A stretch of 43,234 nucleotides of DNA from Desulfobacteraceae bacterium (GCA_011390415.1 JAABSL010000313.1:1-43234); one strand, 5' to 3'. Positions 25,962-34,555 are shown, numbered from the stretch's first letter. The notes: generated from the letters alone by a model not told the origin. Numbers and translations are program-made.

Positions 25962-27263
25962 ATGATTTTCAATATTGAATACGAGACAATGCCCAGAGAA
26001 GCGCTCGAATCCATTCAGCTCAAGCGGCTCCAGGCGGTTCTTTCCCATGTATACGCAACCGTCCCTTTTTATAAAAAAAAGCTCGATGACGCCGGCATTC
26101 TGCCCGGAGACATCAGAACACTGAAAGATCTGCAACGCATCCCCTTTACCACGAAACAGGATTTAAGGGACAATTATCCGTTTGGCATGTTTGCCGTGCC
26201 CATGGAAAACGTGGTTCGTATTCATGCTTCCTCCGGGACCACCGGCCAGCCAACGGTGGTCGGCTATACGGCACGGGATATTGATACCTGGGCCGAACTG
26301 ATGGCCCGGGCGCTTTCTTCCGCCGGCGCCACCCGCGGCGATATTATCCATAATGCATACGGATACGGCCTTTTTACCGGCGGCCTGGGTGTGCATTACG
26401 GCGCGGAAAAACTCGGGGCCTCCGTCATTCCGGTCTCCGGCGGCAATACCAAGCGCCAGGCCATTATCATGAGAGACTTCAAGCCCACCATTTTAACCGC
26501 CACCCCGTCTTACACCCTTCATCTGGCGGAAGCCGCGGAAGAAATGGGTATTTCATTCAAGGATCTGCATTTCAAGGCCGGTATTTTCGGCGCGGAACCC
26601 TGGTCCGAGGATATGCGGGAAGAAATCGAACAAAAACTGAATATGGATGCCTTAGACATCTACGGCCTCAGTGAAGTGATGGGCCCCGGCGTTTCCATTG
26701 AATGCCGGGAAGCCAAAAAAGGACTCCATATTTTCGAAGATCATTTCATTCCTGAAATCATTCATCCGGAAACCGGAGAAGTTCTGCCCTACGGGGAGGT
26801 CGGGGAACTGGTATTCACCACCATCACCAAGGAAGCCTTTCCCATCATTCGCTACCGGACAAGAGATATCACCAAATTAAATCCCGAGCCGTGTATTTGC
26901 GGCCGGACCCATGTCCGTATGGACAAGGTCAGCGGCCGTTCCGACGACATGCTGATCATCCGGGGGGTCAATGTCTTCCCGTCCCAGATTGAAAGTGTGC
27001 TCATGCAGATTGATGGGGTGGAACCCCATTACCAGCTTGTTGTCGACCGAATAGACAACCTTGACACATTAACCGTACGTGTGGAAGTCGGAGAACAGTT
27101 GTTTTCCGATGAAGTCAAAAAGTTGCAGGCCCTTGAGAGTAAAATATCAAAAGATATCAAGGAAACATTCGGGATTTCCGCAAAAGTTCAACTTGCCGAG
27201 CCGAAATCCATAGCTCGCAGTGAAGGCAAGGCCACCCGGGTAATTGATAATCGTAAGATTTAA
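25962..27263 (+). CDS. paaK: Phenylacetate-CoA ligase
   Basis: A 433-residue acyl-adenylate-forming enzyme that makes arylacetyl-CoA from phenylacetate or a related acid, ATP and CoA. The phosphate-binding loop S90-S91-G-T-T-G-Q-P is canonical. [15 protein letters not shown] and YRTRDIT are the adenylate-binding and hinge motifs, followed by a CxC-type CICGRTH. The C-terminal [10 protein letters not shown] has the catalytic lysine K423. All active residues are present, and the length is normal for PaaK. The ribosome site GGAGG precedes the ATG. The ACT-domain gene follows after 27 bases. In anaerobes this pair, often with indolepyruvate oxidoreductase genes not seen here, serves aromatic amino acid fermentation or uptake. 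The true acid substrate is not certain. Confidence 0.95.
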   Translation: MIFNIEYETMPREALESIQLKRLQAVLSHVYATVPFYKKKLDDAGILPGDIRTLKDLQRIPFTTKQDLRDNYPFGMFAVPMENVVRIHASSGTTGQPTVVGYTARDIDTWAELMARALSSAGATRGDIIHNAYGYGLFTGGLGVHYGAEKLGASVIPVSGGNTKRQAIIMRDFKPTILTATPSYTLHLAEAAEEMGISFKDLHFKAGIFGAEPWSEDMREEIEQKLNMDALDIYGLSEVMGPGVSIECREAKKGLHIFEDHFIPEIIHPETGEVLPYGEVGELVFTTITKEAFPIIRYRTRDITKLNPEPCICGRTHVRMDKVSGRSDDMLIIRGVNVFPSQIESVLMQIDGVEPHYQLVVDRIDNLDTLTVRVEVGEQLFSDEVKKLQALESKISKDIKETFGISAKVQLAEPKSIARSEGKATRVIDNRKI

Positions 27264-27290
27264 TAATTGTTTTGGTAAAGGAGGACGTCC

Positions 27291-27722
27291 ATGCAAGCCG
27301 AACAGATATCCATATTTATTGAAAACAAAGCAGGCCGCTTATCCGATGTCACCGGCATACTGGCCCAGGCGAAGATTAATATCCGGGCCCTGGCCGTGGC
27401 CGATACGTCCGATTTCGGTGTATTGCGGTTGATTGTCAACGACAATGCAAAAGCGGAAGAAGCCCTTAAAAATTCAGGATTTACCGTCCGGAAAACACGG
27501 GTGGTTGCCGTAAAAGTAGACGACAACCCCGGCGGGCTCCACAATATTCTCAATATCCTTAAAAACGCCGGAATCAATGTGGAGTATATGTATGCATTCA
27601 TCCAGCAGAGCGGGGATAAGGCCATCATGATTTTCAGGTTTGACCAGACGGAAGAGGCGATAAACGTATTAATGGATAAGGGGGTCACCGTCATTGACGG
27701 GAAAACACTCAGCACCCTTTAA
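27291..27722 (+). CDS. Tandem ACT domain protein
   Basis: A 143-residue soluble protein made of two ACT domains (about 1-68 and 70-143). Each has the beta-alpha-beta pattern and the ligand-binding turn, seen as ENKAGRLSDVTGILAQAKIN and DDNPGGLHNILNILKNAGIN. ACT pairs bind amino acids, usually to regulate an enzyme or transporter. Stand-alone two-ACT proteins of this type are regularly encoded next to paaK in anaerobes, and the proposed role is sensing an aromatic or branched-chain amino acid. The exact ligand is unknown. The ribosome site AAAGGAGG lies before the ATG. The gene is in one operon with paaK, and the Liv transporter genes follow after a palindromic element. Confidence 0.9.
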   Translation: MQAEQISIFIENKAGRLSDVTGILAQAKINIRALAVADTSDFGVLRLIVNDNAKAEEALKNSGFTVRKTRVVAVKVDDNPGGLHNILNILKNAGINVEYMYAFIQQSGDKAIMIFRFDQTEEAINVLMDKGVTVIDGKTLSTL

Positions 27723-27805
27723 AAATAAGGGATGCGGACACCATTGTTTAAGTATTTAAGAACAGGGGCAGCGTAACTTCTGCATGGATTAATTTTTTTA
27801 ATCAA

Positions 27806-27963
27806 GGGATGCGGGAAAAACCAATATACTTGGACTGCGCAGGATTTTGATTCGTATTCAAGGCGCATCAAAGGGAGCATATCAGGATATATGACCTTTG
27901 ATGCAACAAAGAATACGGGTCAACGGACAAGCAAGGCGGGTATATTCGTTTTTTCCGCATCCC
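27806..27963. repeat. Imperfect 158-base palindromic element, MITE-like
   Basis: The whole 158-base segment reads as an imperfect palindrome. The termini GGGATGCGGGAAAAA and TTTTTTCCGCATCCC match, inner AATATAC and CGTATTC blocks match their opposite arm, and the centre is a strong hairpin (GCATCAAAGG / CCTTTGATGC). A partial direct copy of its end (AAGGGATGCGGA) lies at 27727-27738. It carries no ORF with a ribosome site. The layout resembles a miniature palindromic transposable element or a large RNA processing hairpin. It ends about 24 bases before the LivK start. Confidence 0.65.
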
Positions 27964-27987
27964 GAAACACAAAATGGGAGGAAAATT

Positions 27988-29157
27988 ATGTTTTTCGTCA
28001 ACAAGTACCGTTCAATGATGATCACTTTATCCATCGTGGCAATCGTATGCCTGATGATAACGTCGCCGGGCATCGCCGCATCTGACAAAAAACCATATAA
28101 AATCGGCGGCATTTTTGCCGTCACCGGGCCGGCCTCCTTTTTGGGTGACCCTGAAAAAAAATCCATGGAAATGGTCATTGAGCAGATCAATGCCGACGGC
28201 GGCATTGACGGGCACATGCTGGAAGCCGTGATTTACGACACGGAAGGCGATCCATCCAAGGCGGTCATGAGCGTCAACAAACTCATCAACAAAGACAACG
28301 TCATCGCCATCGTCGGGCCCAGCACCACCCCCGCCACCCTGGCCGTGATGCCCATTGTTCAGAGATCACAAATTCCGTTTATCAGCTGTGCGGCGGGAAA
28401 TAAAATCGTGGAACCCATCACCCCCTGGGTTTTTAAAACCGCCCAGAGCGATATTCAGGCGGTTGCCACCATTTATAAAACCTTACAATCAAAAAACATT
28501 AAAAAAATCAGTATTATCTCCGTTAACAATGCCTTTGGTGAAAGCGGCAAGGAACAGCTGCTGGCCCAGGCGCCGGATTTCGGCTTAACCATCGCCAAAT
28601 CCGAAACTTTCGGCGCCAAAGATACGGACATGACCGCCCAGCTAACCAAAATCCGTCAGGATAATCCCGAGGCAATTGTCTGCTGGGGCACCAACCCCGG
28701 GCCTGCCGTTGTGGCCAAAAATTTACAGCAACTGGGCCTGGACATTCCCCTTTACCAGAGCCATGGCGTGGCATCTCCCAAGTTCATTGAACTGGCCGGA
28801 GCTGCTGCCGAAGGCATTATGCTGCCCACCGGAAAAATCCTGGTCGCCGATCTGCTGCCGGACAGCGACCCTCAAAAGGCGGTCCTGCTGGACTATATCA
28901 ATGATTATGAAAAAAAATACGACGCCTCGGTATCCGGTTTTGGCGGATATGCATTTGACGGGGTCAAAATTCTGGCAGGCGCACTGAAAAACAGTGACGG
29001 CGATAAGGAAAAGATTCGAAAAGCAATTGAAAATACAAAAAACTATGTAGGCATCAGCGGCATTTTCAACTTCAGCCCGACCGATCATAACGGCCTGAGT
29101 CCGGAAGCATTTGTCATGGTCAGAATAGCCGACGGGACGTGGGAATTGATGGAGTAA
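27988..29157 (+). CDS. livK: Branched-chain amino acid ABC transporter, substrate-binding protein
   Basis: A 389-residue periplasmic binding protein of the LivJ/LivK type. A signal peptide ends near residue 32 (MITSPGIAA), with no lipobox cysteine, so it is soluble in the periplasm. The mature part has the type I bilobal fold: GGIFAVTGPASFLGDPEKK, EQINADGGIDG, SAGNKI-like and FKTAQSDIQAVATIY segments, and GYAFDGVKILAGAL in the C-lobe. The start at 27988 is chosen over 27898 because GGGAGG precedes it and the signal peptide begins there; the longer frame would run through the palindromic element. The operon neighbours LivH, LivM, LivG and LivF lie downstream. The ligand could be an aromatic acid or amino acid, given paaK. 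Confidence 0.9.
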   Translation: MFFVNKYRSMMITLSIVAIVCLMITSPGIAASDKKPYKIGGIFAVTGPASFLGDPEKKSMEMVIEQINADGGIDGHMLEAVIYDTEGDPSKAVMSVNKLINKDNVIAIVGPSTTPATLAVMPIVQRSQIPFISCAAGNKIVEPITPWVFKTAQSDIQAVATIYKTLQSKNIKKISIISVNNAFGESGKEQLLAQAPDFGLTIAKSETFGAKDTDMTAQLTKIRQDNPEAIVCWGTNPGPAVVAKNLQQLGLDIPLYQSHGVASPKFIELAGAAAEGIMLPTGKILVADLLPDSDPQKAVLLDYINDYEKKYDASVSGFGGYAFDGVKILAGALKNSDGDKEKIRKAIENTKNYVGISGIFNFSPTDHNGLSPEAFVMVRIADGTWELME

Positions 29158-29208
29158 ATCAGACAAAATATTTTTGACATATGGTTATCCACTTAAACAT
29201 AAAATTGG

Positions 29209-29298
29209 CTGTCATTGCGAGGAGTGAGGAACGAACGACGAAGCAATCTCTCGGTTTTCCAGGGGATTGCTTCAGTCGTTCCTCCTTCGCAATGACAG
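29209..29298. repeat. 90-base palindromic repeat between livK and livH
   Basis: CTGTCATTGCGA at 29209-29220 is the reverse complement of TCGCAATGACAG at 29287-29298. The arms continue inwards through GGAGTGAGGAACGA and GAAGCAATCTC against GGATTGCTTC, so nearly all 90 bases fold into one hairpin. It looks like a widely dispersed bacterial palindromic unit of the type GTCATTGCGAGG...GCAATGAC. In the intercistronic gap it may protect livK mRNA or reduce read-through. Confidence 0.85.
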
Positions 29299-29368
29299 TA
29301 AAATATGAGATCACTACCTTTGACTAGCTTAACTTGAGCAAGGCGGATAACCAATTTTTGACATTAAA

Positions 29369-29396
29369 CCGGCCATGGAATCCATTCCATGGCCGG
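29369..29396 (+). promoter_or_regulatory. Perfect 13-base hairpin just before livH
   Basis: CCGGCCATGGAAT is followed by CC and then ATTCCATGGCCGG, a perfect inverted repeat with a two-base loop. TTGACA lies just upstream at 29357-29362. No T-run follows, so it is not a standard terminator. It may be an operator or an mRNA stability element that sets livH expression apart from livK. The hairpin contains an in-frame ATG that would extend LivH but makes that start unlikely. Confidence 0.55.
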
Positions 29397-29419
29397 GACT
29401 ACAGGCAACGGATTCTATC

Positions 29420-30295
29420 ATGCAAGAGATGCTCCAGTATTTGTTTTCCGGAATTACCAACGGCGCCATTTATGCCGTCATTGCCATCGGTTTTTCCATG
29501 CTCTACAACTCAACCGATCTCATCAATTTTGCACACGGTGAATTTGTTATGCTGGGCGCGCTCTGCATGGTTACTTTTTTCGGCACCCTGCATTTGCCTA
29601 TCGTTTTGGCAATCCTCTTAGCCATCGCCAGCGTCGCGGTGGCCGGTCTGGTTTTTGAACGCCTGGCCATCCGATCGGTCAAAAATCCCGAACCGATTGT
29701 ATTAATTATCATTACCGTCGGCGCCTCCATTTTTTTACGGGGCATCGGAATGATTCTCTGGGGCAAAGACGCCCACACCATCGCTTCTTTTTCATCCCAC
29801 CCGCCATTGGATATCGCCGGCGCCAAATTGCTGTCCCAGAGCATCTGGATCATTGTCATTTTGTTATTGACCGCTGTGGGCCTCCAACTGTTTTACAAAA
29901 AGACATTAACCGGAAAAGCCATGGAAGCCAACGCCATCAGCAAACGGGCCGCCTGGATTGTCGGGATTCCGTCCAAACTGATGATCATGCTGGCATTCGG
30001 CTTAAGTACCGCCATGGGGGGATTGGCCGGCGTCATTATCGCCCCGATTACCATGAGCAGTTATGATATGGGAACCATGCTCGGGTTGAAAGGATTCTGT
30101 GCCGCCATGCTCGGCGGTCTCGGCAGCCTCTGGGGGGCGCTGATCGGCGGATTTCTTCTCGGTATACTGGAAGCCATGGGGGTTGGTTTTGTGTCCTCCG
30201 GATTAAAAGACGCCACCGCGTTTCTGCTTCTTTTATTCATACTGTATGTCAAACCCGGGGGCATTATCAGTTCCGCGAGTGTAAAACGGTTCTAA
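29420..30295 (+). CDS. livH: Branched-chain amino acid ABC transporter permease LivH
   Basis: A 291-residue inner-membrane permease with about eight hydrophobic segments. Family landmarks are visible: the start MQEMLQYLFSGITNGAIYAV, NSTDLINFAHGEFVMLGAL, the coupling segment MEANAISKRAAWIVGIPSKL, and SYDMGTMLGLKGFCAAMLGG, followed by GSLWGALIGGFLLGILEAMG. Together with LivM it forms the membrane channel, driven by LivG and LivF. I chose the start at 29420, since the longer frame at 29375 begins inside a hairpin and adds non-membrane residues that have no counterpart. Its ribosome site is weak. LivK lies about 260 bases upstream. Confidence 0.9.
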   Translation: MQEMLQYLFSGITNGAIYAVIAIGFSMLYNSTDLINFAHGEFVMLGALCMVTFFGTLHLPIVLAILLAIASVAVAGLVFERLAIRSVKNPEPIVLIIITVGASIFLRGIGMILWGKDAHTIASFSSHPPLDIAGAKLLSQSIWIIVILLLTAVGLQLFYKKTLTGKAMEANAISKRAAWIVGIPSKLMIMLAFGLSTAMGGLAGVIIAPITMSSYDMGTMLGLKGFCAAMLGGLGSLWGALIGGFLLGILEAMGVGFVSSGLKDATAFLLLLFILYVKPGGIISSASVKRF

Positions 30296-30313
30296 GGAAG
30301 AATTAAACCTACG

Positions 30314-31273
30314 ATGAACAACCACCAGACCCGAAACAGAATCTGCTATACGGTTTTTTTACTGATAATCCTATTGGTGGGTTATTTTTTAGAAAACCTT
30401 TATTATATTCAAGTGCTTACCTTTATCGGCATCAACACGCTGCTGGCGCTTGCACTGAACATGCTGATGGGGTATGCCGGCCAGATTTCTCTCGGGCATG
30501 CGGCTTTTTACGGCATTGGCGCTTACGGTACGGCCATATTAACCGTCCATTACGGTTTTTCTCCCTGGCTGGCACTGCCGGCCGCCATTTTATCGGCCAT
30601 GATCGTGGCGTATATCGTCGGCATCCCCACTCTGAAGCTGTCCGGCTATTACCTGGGTATGGGAACGCTCGGTTTCGGGATGATCGTCAATATTCTTTTC
30701 CGGGAATGGAGCAGTGTCACCGGCGGGGCTTCCGGTTTTATCGGCATCCCCGCCCTGGAACTGGGTCCGATATCATTTGCTTCCGGCCGGAATTATTTTT
30801 TTCTGGTCTGGGGATTTGTGCTCATCGGCTTTATCGCGTGCCAGCGGATTATCGACTCCCGGATCGGCCGGGCGCTAAGAGCCATTCATGATGGGGAAAA
30901 TGCGGCCGCCGCCGTCGGAGTGGACACCCGTCAATTGAAACTGCAGATTTTTGTGCTCAGTGCGGCCATCAGTGCGCTGGCGGGATTTTTATATGCCCAC
31001 CTGGTCTATTTTATCAGCCCGGGCTCATTTAGTTTTATCGCCTCTATCCGGATGGTCACCATGGTGGTCATCGGAGGCATGGCCAGCATTTGGGGGGCGT
31101 TGCTCGGGGCATCTCTGCTGACGCTGCTGCCGGAATGGCTGCATGCGTTTTCCGAATTTGAAATGGTCGTCTATGGGCTGATTCTCATGGTTGTGATGAT
31201 TTTTTTACCCCGGGGTTTAACCCGGGGGCTTTTGGATATTTATGAACGGACCCGCAAAAAAAATGAGCACTGA
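30314..31273 (+). CDS. livM: Branched-chain amino acid ABC transporter permease LivM
   Basis: A 319-residue inner-membrane permease, the second half of the Liv channel. About nine hydrophobic segments are visible, with the LivM landmarks LALNMLMGYAGQISLGHAAF, GYYLGMGTLGFGMIV, VTGGASGFIGIPAL and GRALRAIHDGENAAAAVGVD, the cytoplasmic coupling helix. The gene starts 18 bases after livH. Its end overlaps the livG start by 11 bases, so translation is coupled. A C-terminal basic tail (RTRKKNEH) lies in the overlap. Nothing is truncated compared with typical LivM. Confidence 0.93.
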   Translation: MNNHQTRNRICYTVFLLIILLVGYFLENLYYIQVLTFIGINTLLALALNMLMGYAGQISLGHAAFYGIGAYGTAILTVHYGFSPWLALPAAILSAMIVAYIVGIPTLKLSGYYLGMGTLGFGMIVNILFREWSSVTGGASGFIGIPALELGPISFASGRNYFFLVWGFVLIGFIACQRIIDSRIGRALRAIHDGENAAAAVGVDTRQLKLQIFVLSAAISALAGFLYAHLVYFISPGSFSFIASIRMVTMVVIGGMASIWGALLGASLLTLLPEWLHAFSEFEMVVYGLILMVVMIFLPRGLTRGLLDIYERTRKKNEH

Positions 31274-32045
31274 ACTTCCCCTGCTTAAAATCGAAACCGT
31301 TGACAAGGCCTTTGGCGGCATCCAGGCCCTGAGTGATATCACGTTTGCGCTCAATCCCGGCTCCATCACCGGCCTGATCGGCCCCAACGGCGCCGGCAAG
31401 ACCACCTTGTTCAACCTGATCTCCGGTGTTTTTCCGGCGGATAAAGGAGAAATCATATTCAACGGTGCCGGCATCGAAAACATAAAATCGCATCAGCTGG
31501 TGGAACTCGGTATTGCCCGAACTTTTCAAAATGTGGAATTGTTTGAAAGCATGACCGTGCTGGAAAATATTCTGGTGGGTCAGCATACCCGGACCCGATG
31601 CGGCATATGGGGCAGTATTCTGCGGTTTCCCGGGGTCATTGCCGAAGAAAAAAAGGCCCGTGAATTTGCCCTGGAACTGCTGGATTTTGTCGGTCTGAAA
31701 GGGCACGCGGACAAAACGAGCGGGGACCTGCCCTTCGGCTGGCAGCGCCTGCTGGAAATTGCCCGGGCCCTGGCATCGCGCCCCAAACTGCTGCTGCTGG
31801 ATGAGCCGGCCGCCGGTTTAAACATCGTCGAAACCATGCAGCTGGGAGATCTGATCCGTAAAATCCGCAACCAGGGAATCACCGTCCTTCTGGTGGAACA
31901 CGACATGAGTCTGACAATGGAAATCTCCGACTGGATTGTGGTCCTGGATCAGGGAAAAAAGATTGCCCAGGGCAGTCCGCGAACCGTTCAGGCAGATGAA
32001 GCGGTAATTGCCGCTTACCTGGGGACAGCAGGGAAGAAGGAATAG
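31263..32045 (+). CDS. livG: Branched-chain amino acid ABC transporter ATP-binding protein LivG
   Basis: A 260-residue ATPase subunit. Walker A GPNGAGKTT, the Q-loop in ARTFQNVELF, Walker B LLLLDEPAAGLN and the H-loop LVEHDMSLTME are all present. The signature is LPFGWQRLLEIARAL, not the LSGGQ of most transporters; LivG proteins usually have LSYGQQRRLEIARAL, so this one departs a little more (Y to F, Q to W). The start at 31263 is chosen because MSTELPLLKIE is a typical LivG beginning; an earlier ATG at 31242 would add seven residues. It overlaps livM by 11 bases, and livF follows 3 bases after it. It pairs with LivF at the LivHM channel. Confidence 0.92.
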   Translation: MSTELPLLKIETVDKAFGGIQALSDITFALNPGSITGLIGPNGAGKTTLFNLISGVFPADKGEIIFNGAGIENIKSHQLVELGIARTFQNVELFESMTVLENILVGQHTRTRCGIWGSILRFPGVIAEEKKAREFALELLDFVGLKGHADKTSGDLPFGWQRLLEIARALASRPKLLLLDEPAAGLNIVETMQLGDLIRKIRNQGITVLLVEHDMSLTMEISDWIVVLDQGKKIAQGSPRTVQADEAVIAAYLGTAGKKE

Positions 32046-32048
32046 AAA

Positions 32049-32792
32049 ATGCTGCGTATCAAAAACCTGAAATGTTTTTACGGACGGATAATGGCCGTCA
32101 AGGGGGTCAGTCTTTCAGTCAAAAAAAGCCAGATCATCACATTAATCGGCGCCAACGGTTCCGGTAAAAGCACGCTGCTCGAATCCATCTGCGGGCTGCT
32201 GCCGGACTGGAAAGGCGAAATCACGTTTGAAGGGGTTTCCCTCAAAGGCTTTGACCCGCCGGCGGTTGTCAAGCAGGGCATCAGCCTGGTGCCGGAAGGG
32301 CGTCTGGTCTTTCCGCCCATCAGCGTGCTGGACAATCTTAAACTCGGTGCCTACACCATGTATCGGAAACGTCAGCATGCCGCAGTGAATCAGACCCTGG
32401 AAAAAATTCTGGATCTGTTCCCGATTCTAAAACAACGGGCAAAGCAGCCGGCCGGCACCCTTTCCGGCGGAGAGCAGCAGATGCTTGCCATTGGCCGCGG
32501 GCTGATGTCTCACCCCAAACTACTCCTTCTGGATGAGCCTTCTATGGGACTGGCACCGCTGATTGTGGAAAAAATTTTTCAAATCCTGGAAACATTGAGA
32601 AACGACGGAATTACCATTCTTCTTGTGGAGCAAAATGCCCAGGCCGCTCTCCAGATAGCCGATTTCGGCTATGTTTTTGAAACCGGAAACGTGGTGCTCC
32701 AGGGACCGGCATCGGAGCTGCTGGAAGACCAGGAAGTCAAAAGAGCCTACTTAGGCAAAGATTATGGAGAATTCTATGACGACAAATACTGA
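32049..32792 (+). CDS. livF: Branched-chain amino acid ABC transporter ATP-binding protein LivF
   Basis: A 247-residue ATPase, the second ATP-binding subunit of the Liv transporter. Walker A is GANGSGKST, the Q-loop lies near LVPEGRLVFP, the signature is the canonical LSGGEQQMLAIGRGL, and Walker B is LLLLDEPSMGLAP, with the H-loop position LVEQNAQ (glutamine for histidine, as is usual for LivF). The length is normal for the subfamily. It starts 3 bases after livG. The second PaaK gene begins inside the last 17 bases of livF, which ties that paralogue to the transporter operon. Confidence 0.94.
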   Translation: MLRIKNLKCFYGRIMAVKGVSLSVKKSQIITLIGANGSGKSTLLESICGLLPDWKGEITFEGVSLKGFDPPAVVKQGISLVPEGRLVFPPISVLDNLKLGAYTMYRKRQHAAVNQTLEKILDLFPILKQRAKQPAGTLSGGEQQMLAIGRGLMSHPKLLLLDEPSMGLAPLIVEKIFQILETLRNDGITILLVEQNAQAALQIADFGYVFETGNVVLQGPASELLEDQEVKRAYLGKDYGEFYDDKY

Positions 32793-34029
32793 TTTCACCC
32801 GCACGAGCAGTGAAGAAAAAAATCAGCTTCAGCTGGAGCGTCTGCAAAGTACGTTAAACCGGGCGTATCGCAATGTCCCCTTTCATAAGAAACGCTTCAA
32901 GGAAATGGGCATCGACCTGTCCCGGATTGAATCACTTTCAGATATTGCCAAGCTCCCGTTTATGAAGCGTCAGGACATCAGTGAGAACTATCCGTATAAT
33001 CTCTTTGCCGTTCCGCTCCGCGATATTATCAGAATTCATACCGCTCCCGGCACCACCCGGAACCCGACGGTTTCCGGATACACACCCCAGGATCTGTCCA
33101 ACTGGCAGGCAATGCTGGCAAGAGCCCTTGAGGCGTGCAACGTCACTGCCCATGATATTCTTCAAATCACCTTAAATCCGGGACTGGCGAATTGGGGCAG
33201 AGATTATAAGCATGGCGCGGAATCATTAGAAGCCAGTGTAATTCCGCACACCCCCATGTCCATTGAAAAAAGACTGATGGTGCTCAGGGACTACAAAACG
33301 TCCGTGCTCGTCAGCACCCCGTCCGCAGCACTTCAACTGGCAGACTATGTTCGCAAAAATGAAATAAACACCAATACATTTGAATTAAAGACACTGATTC
33401 TTGCCGGGGAAGCCATTGATGAAAATGACAGACAGTTGCTGGAGAAAGAACTGCATGTCAGGGTGTGGACCCATTACGGGCTCAGTGAAGTGCCGGGTCC
33501 GGCCATTGCTTTTGAATGCGACGCCCATGAAGGCCTGCACATCAACGAAGATCATTTTCTGCCGGAAATCATAGACCCGGCAACCGGCAGAGTTCTGCCG
33601 AATGGACAAACCGGCGAACTTGTCTTAACGACCCTGACCACCCGGGCATTTCCGCTGATTCGGTTCAGAACCGGCGATCAGGCACGGATTATTGAAAACA
33701 GCTGTCCCTGCGGCCGGACATTTGGGCGCATTGACTGGCGGGGAGACAGAACAGATGACTTGATCAATATTGACGGGGTGAAGGTTCACAGAAAACAGAT
33801 TCAGTTTTCAATTCAAACGCTGCTGAATCTCCCATCCGATGCTTCAAAATTTTACATCAAAAAACGGGATGGGAAAAAATATATTGAAGTCTGGATACCG
33901 GTCAATGACGCCATCTTTTCCGATGAAATAAAAGATCTGGAAGCCTTAATTCTCCGGGCGGAAAATAATCTTTTGGAAAATATCGGTATCCCGGTGGCCA
34001 TCCGCCTGAAAGAAAAAAATACGATTTAA
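32776..34029 (+). CDS. PaaK-family paralogue with degenerate active-site motifs
   Basis: A 417-residue homologue of the phenylacetate-CoA ligase at 25962, aligned without gaps for the first 100 residues. Catalytic motifs differ. The phosphate loop SSGTTGQP of the first protein is replaced by A90-P91-G-T-T-R95-N-P. The C-terminus ends before the [10 protein letters not shown] segment, so the adenylation lysine (K423 in the first) is missing. The hinge YGLSEVPGP, GLHINEDHF, RTGDQA and CPCGRTF are kept. It may be inactive, regulatory or restricted to part of the reaction, or it may bind a small molecule. The start at 32776 has GGAGA 6 bases upstream and overlaps livF by 17 bases, so it is co-translated with the transporter. 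The stop lies 10 bases from the convergent lipoprotein gene. Confidence 0.85.
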   Translation: MTTNTDFTRTSSEEKNQLQLERLQSTLNRAYRNVPFHKKRFKEMGIDLSRIESLSDIAKLPFMKRQDISENYPYNLFAVPLRDIIRIHTAPGTTRNPTVSGYTPQDLSNWQAMLARALEACNVTAHDILQITLNPGLANWGRDYKHGAESLEASVIPHTPMSIEKRLMVLRDYKTSVLVSTPSAALQLADYVRKNEINTNTFELKTLILAGEAIDENDRQLLEKELHVRVWTHYGLSEVPGPAIAFECDAHEGLHINEDHFLPEIIDPATGRVLPNGQTGELVLTTLTTRAFPLIRFRTGDQARIIENSCPCGRTFGRIDWRGDRTDDLINIDGVKVHRKQIQFSIQTLLNLPSDASKFYIKKRDGKKYIEVWIPVNDAIFSDEIKDLEALILRAENNLLENIGIPVAIRLKEKNTI

Positions 34030-34039
34030 CCGCAGATGG

Positions 34040-34555
34040 CTATTTCCCGACCGTTTCAAATGACTCAATTATAATATCGAGTTCTTCTTCCGGGGGCATT
34101 TCCGGTTTCTGATTCGGCGACTGGGTGTAGAAATAGGCAAACTCTTTAAAACTGAATGGTTTTTCTTCACCTGCCGCGATATAGCCGATAATGTCTTTTT
34201 GATCAAAACTGGAATCTTCGGCCAACCCGGACCCAATGGTCTTGACAACATCTTTCTGCTCCGAGCTCACAATATCCTCATTCTGTGAATAAGAAAACCA
34301 CCTTTGAGGTGTCCATACCTCGATGCAGGATTTACACACCCCGGTGACGACGGCGCGCTTGACATCCACTTCACCAGTGTTTTTAATCATACCTGTTGCA
34401 TCAATAGACCACCCGTTATCGCTGAACTGGGTCAAGTGATATGTTTTTTGTGTCACCTCAAGCTTGCCCTCTTTTTTCTTTTCACAGGAAACACACCAGA
34501 TAAGACATATCAGAAGGCTGCAAGCCAGTATCGTGATTCGGACATTATTTTTCAT
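34040..34555 (-). CDS. CxxC lipoprotein paralogue 1, FxLYD-like
   Basis: The longest (171 residues) of four tandem paralogues. The signal peptide ends in a VSC lipobox (C24) and begins the mature part with EKKKEGKLEV. The core is the Ig-like beta domain shared by the array: a strand with NNGEVDVKR-type sequence (here NTGEVDVKRAVVTGVCKSC, C74 and C77), then strands ending at DIIIESFETVGK. It differs from the other three by a 25-residue insertion (about 95-119), a T for the array's R in the GRG motif (IDATGM) and K for R in C-K-S-C. Function is unknown; a surface or periplasmic binding role is likely. It lies last in the array. Confidence 0.78.
   Translation of the reverse strand: MKNNVRITILACSLLICLIWCVSCEKKKEGKLEVTQKTYHLTQFSDNGWSIDATGMIKNTGEVDVKRAVVTGVCKSCIEVWTPQRWFSYSQNEDIVSSEQKDVVKTIGSGLAEDSSFDQKDIIGYIAAGEEKPFSFKEFAYFYTQSPNQKPEMPPEEELDIIIESFETVGK

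Noticed and set aside
25787-25978. Leader peptide frame upstream of paaK
   Set aside because: It has no repeated amino acid codons, runs through the terminator and overlaps the paaK start out of frame.
27898-27987. 30-residue N-terminal extension of LivK
   Set aside because: It would translate the right arm of the palindromic element and place basic residues before the signal peptide; GGGAGG precedes the start at 27988.
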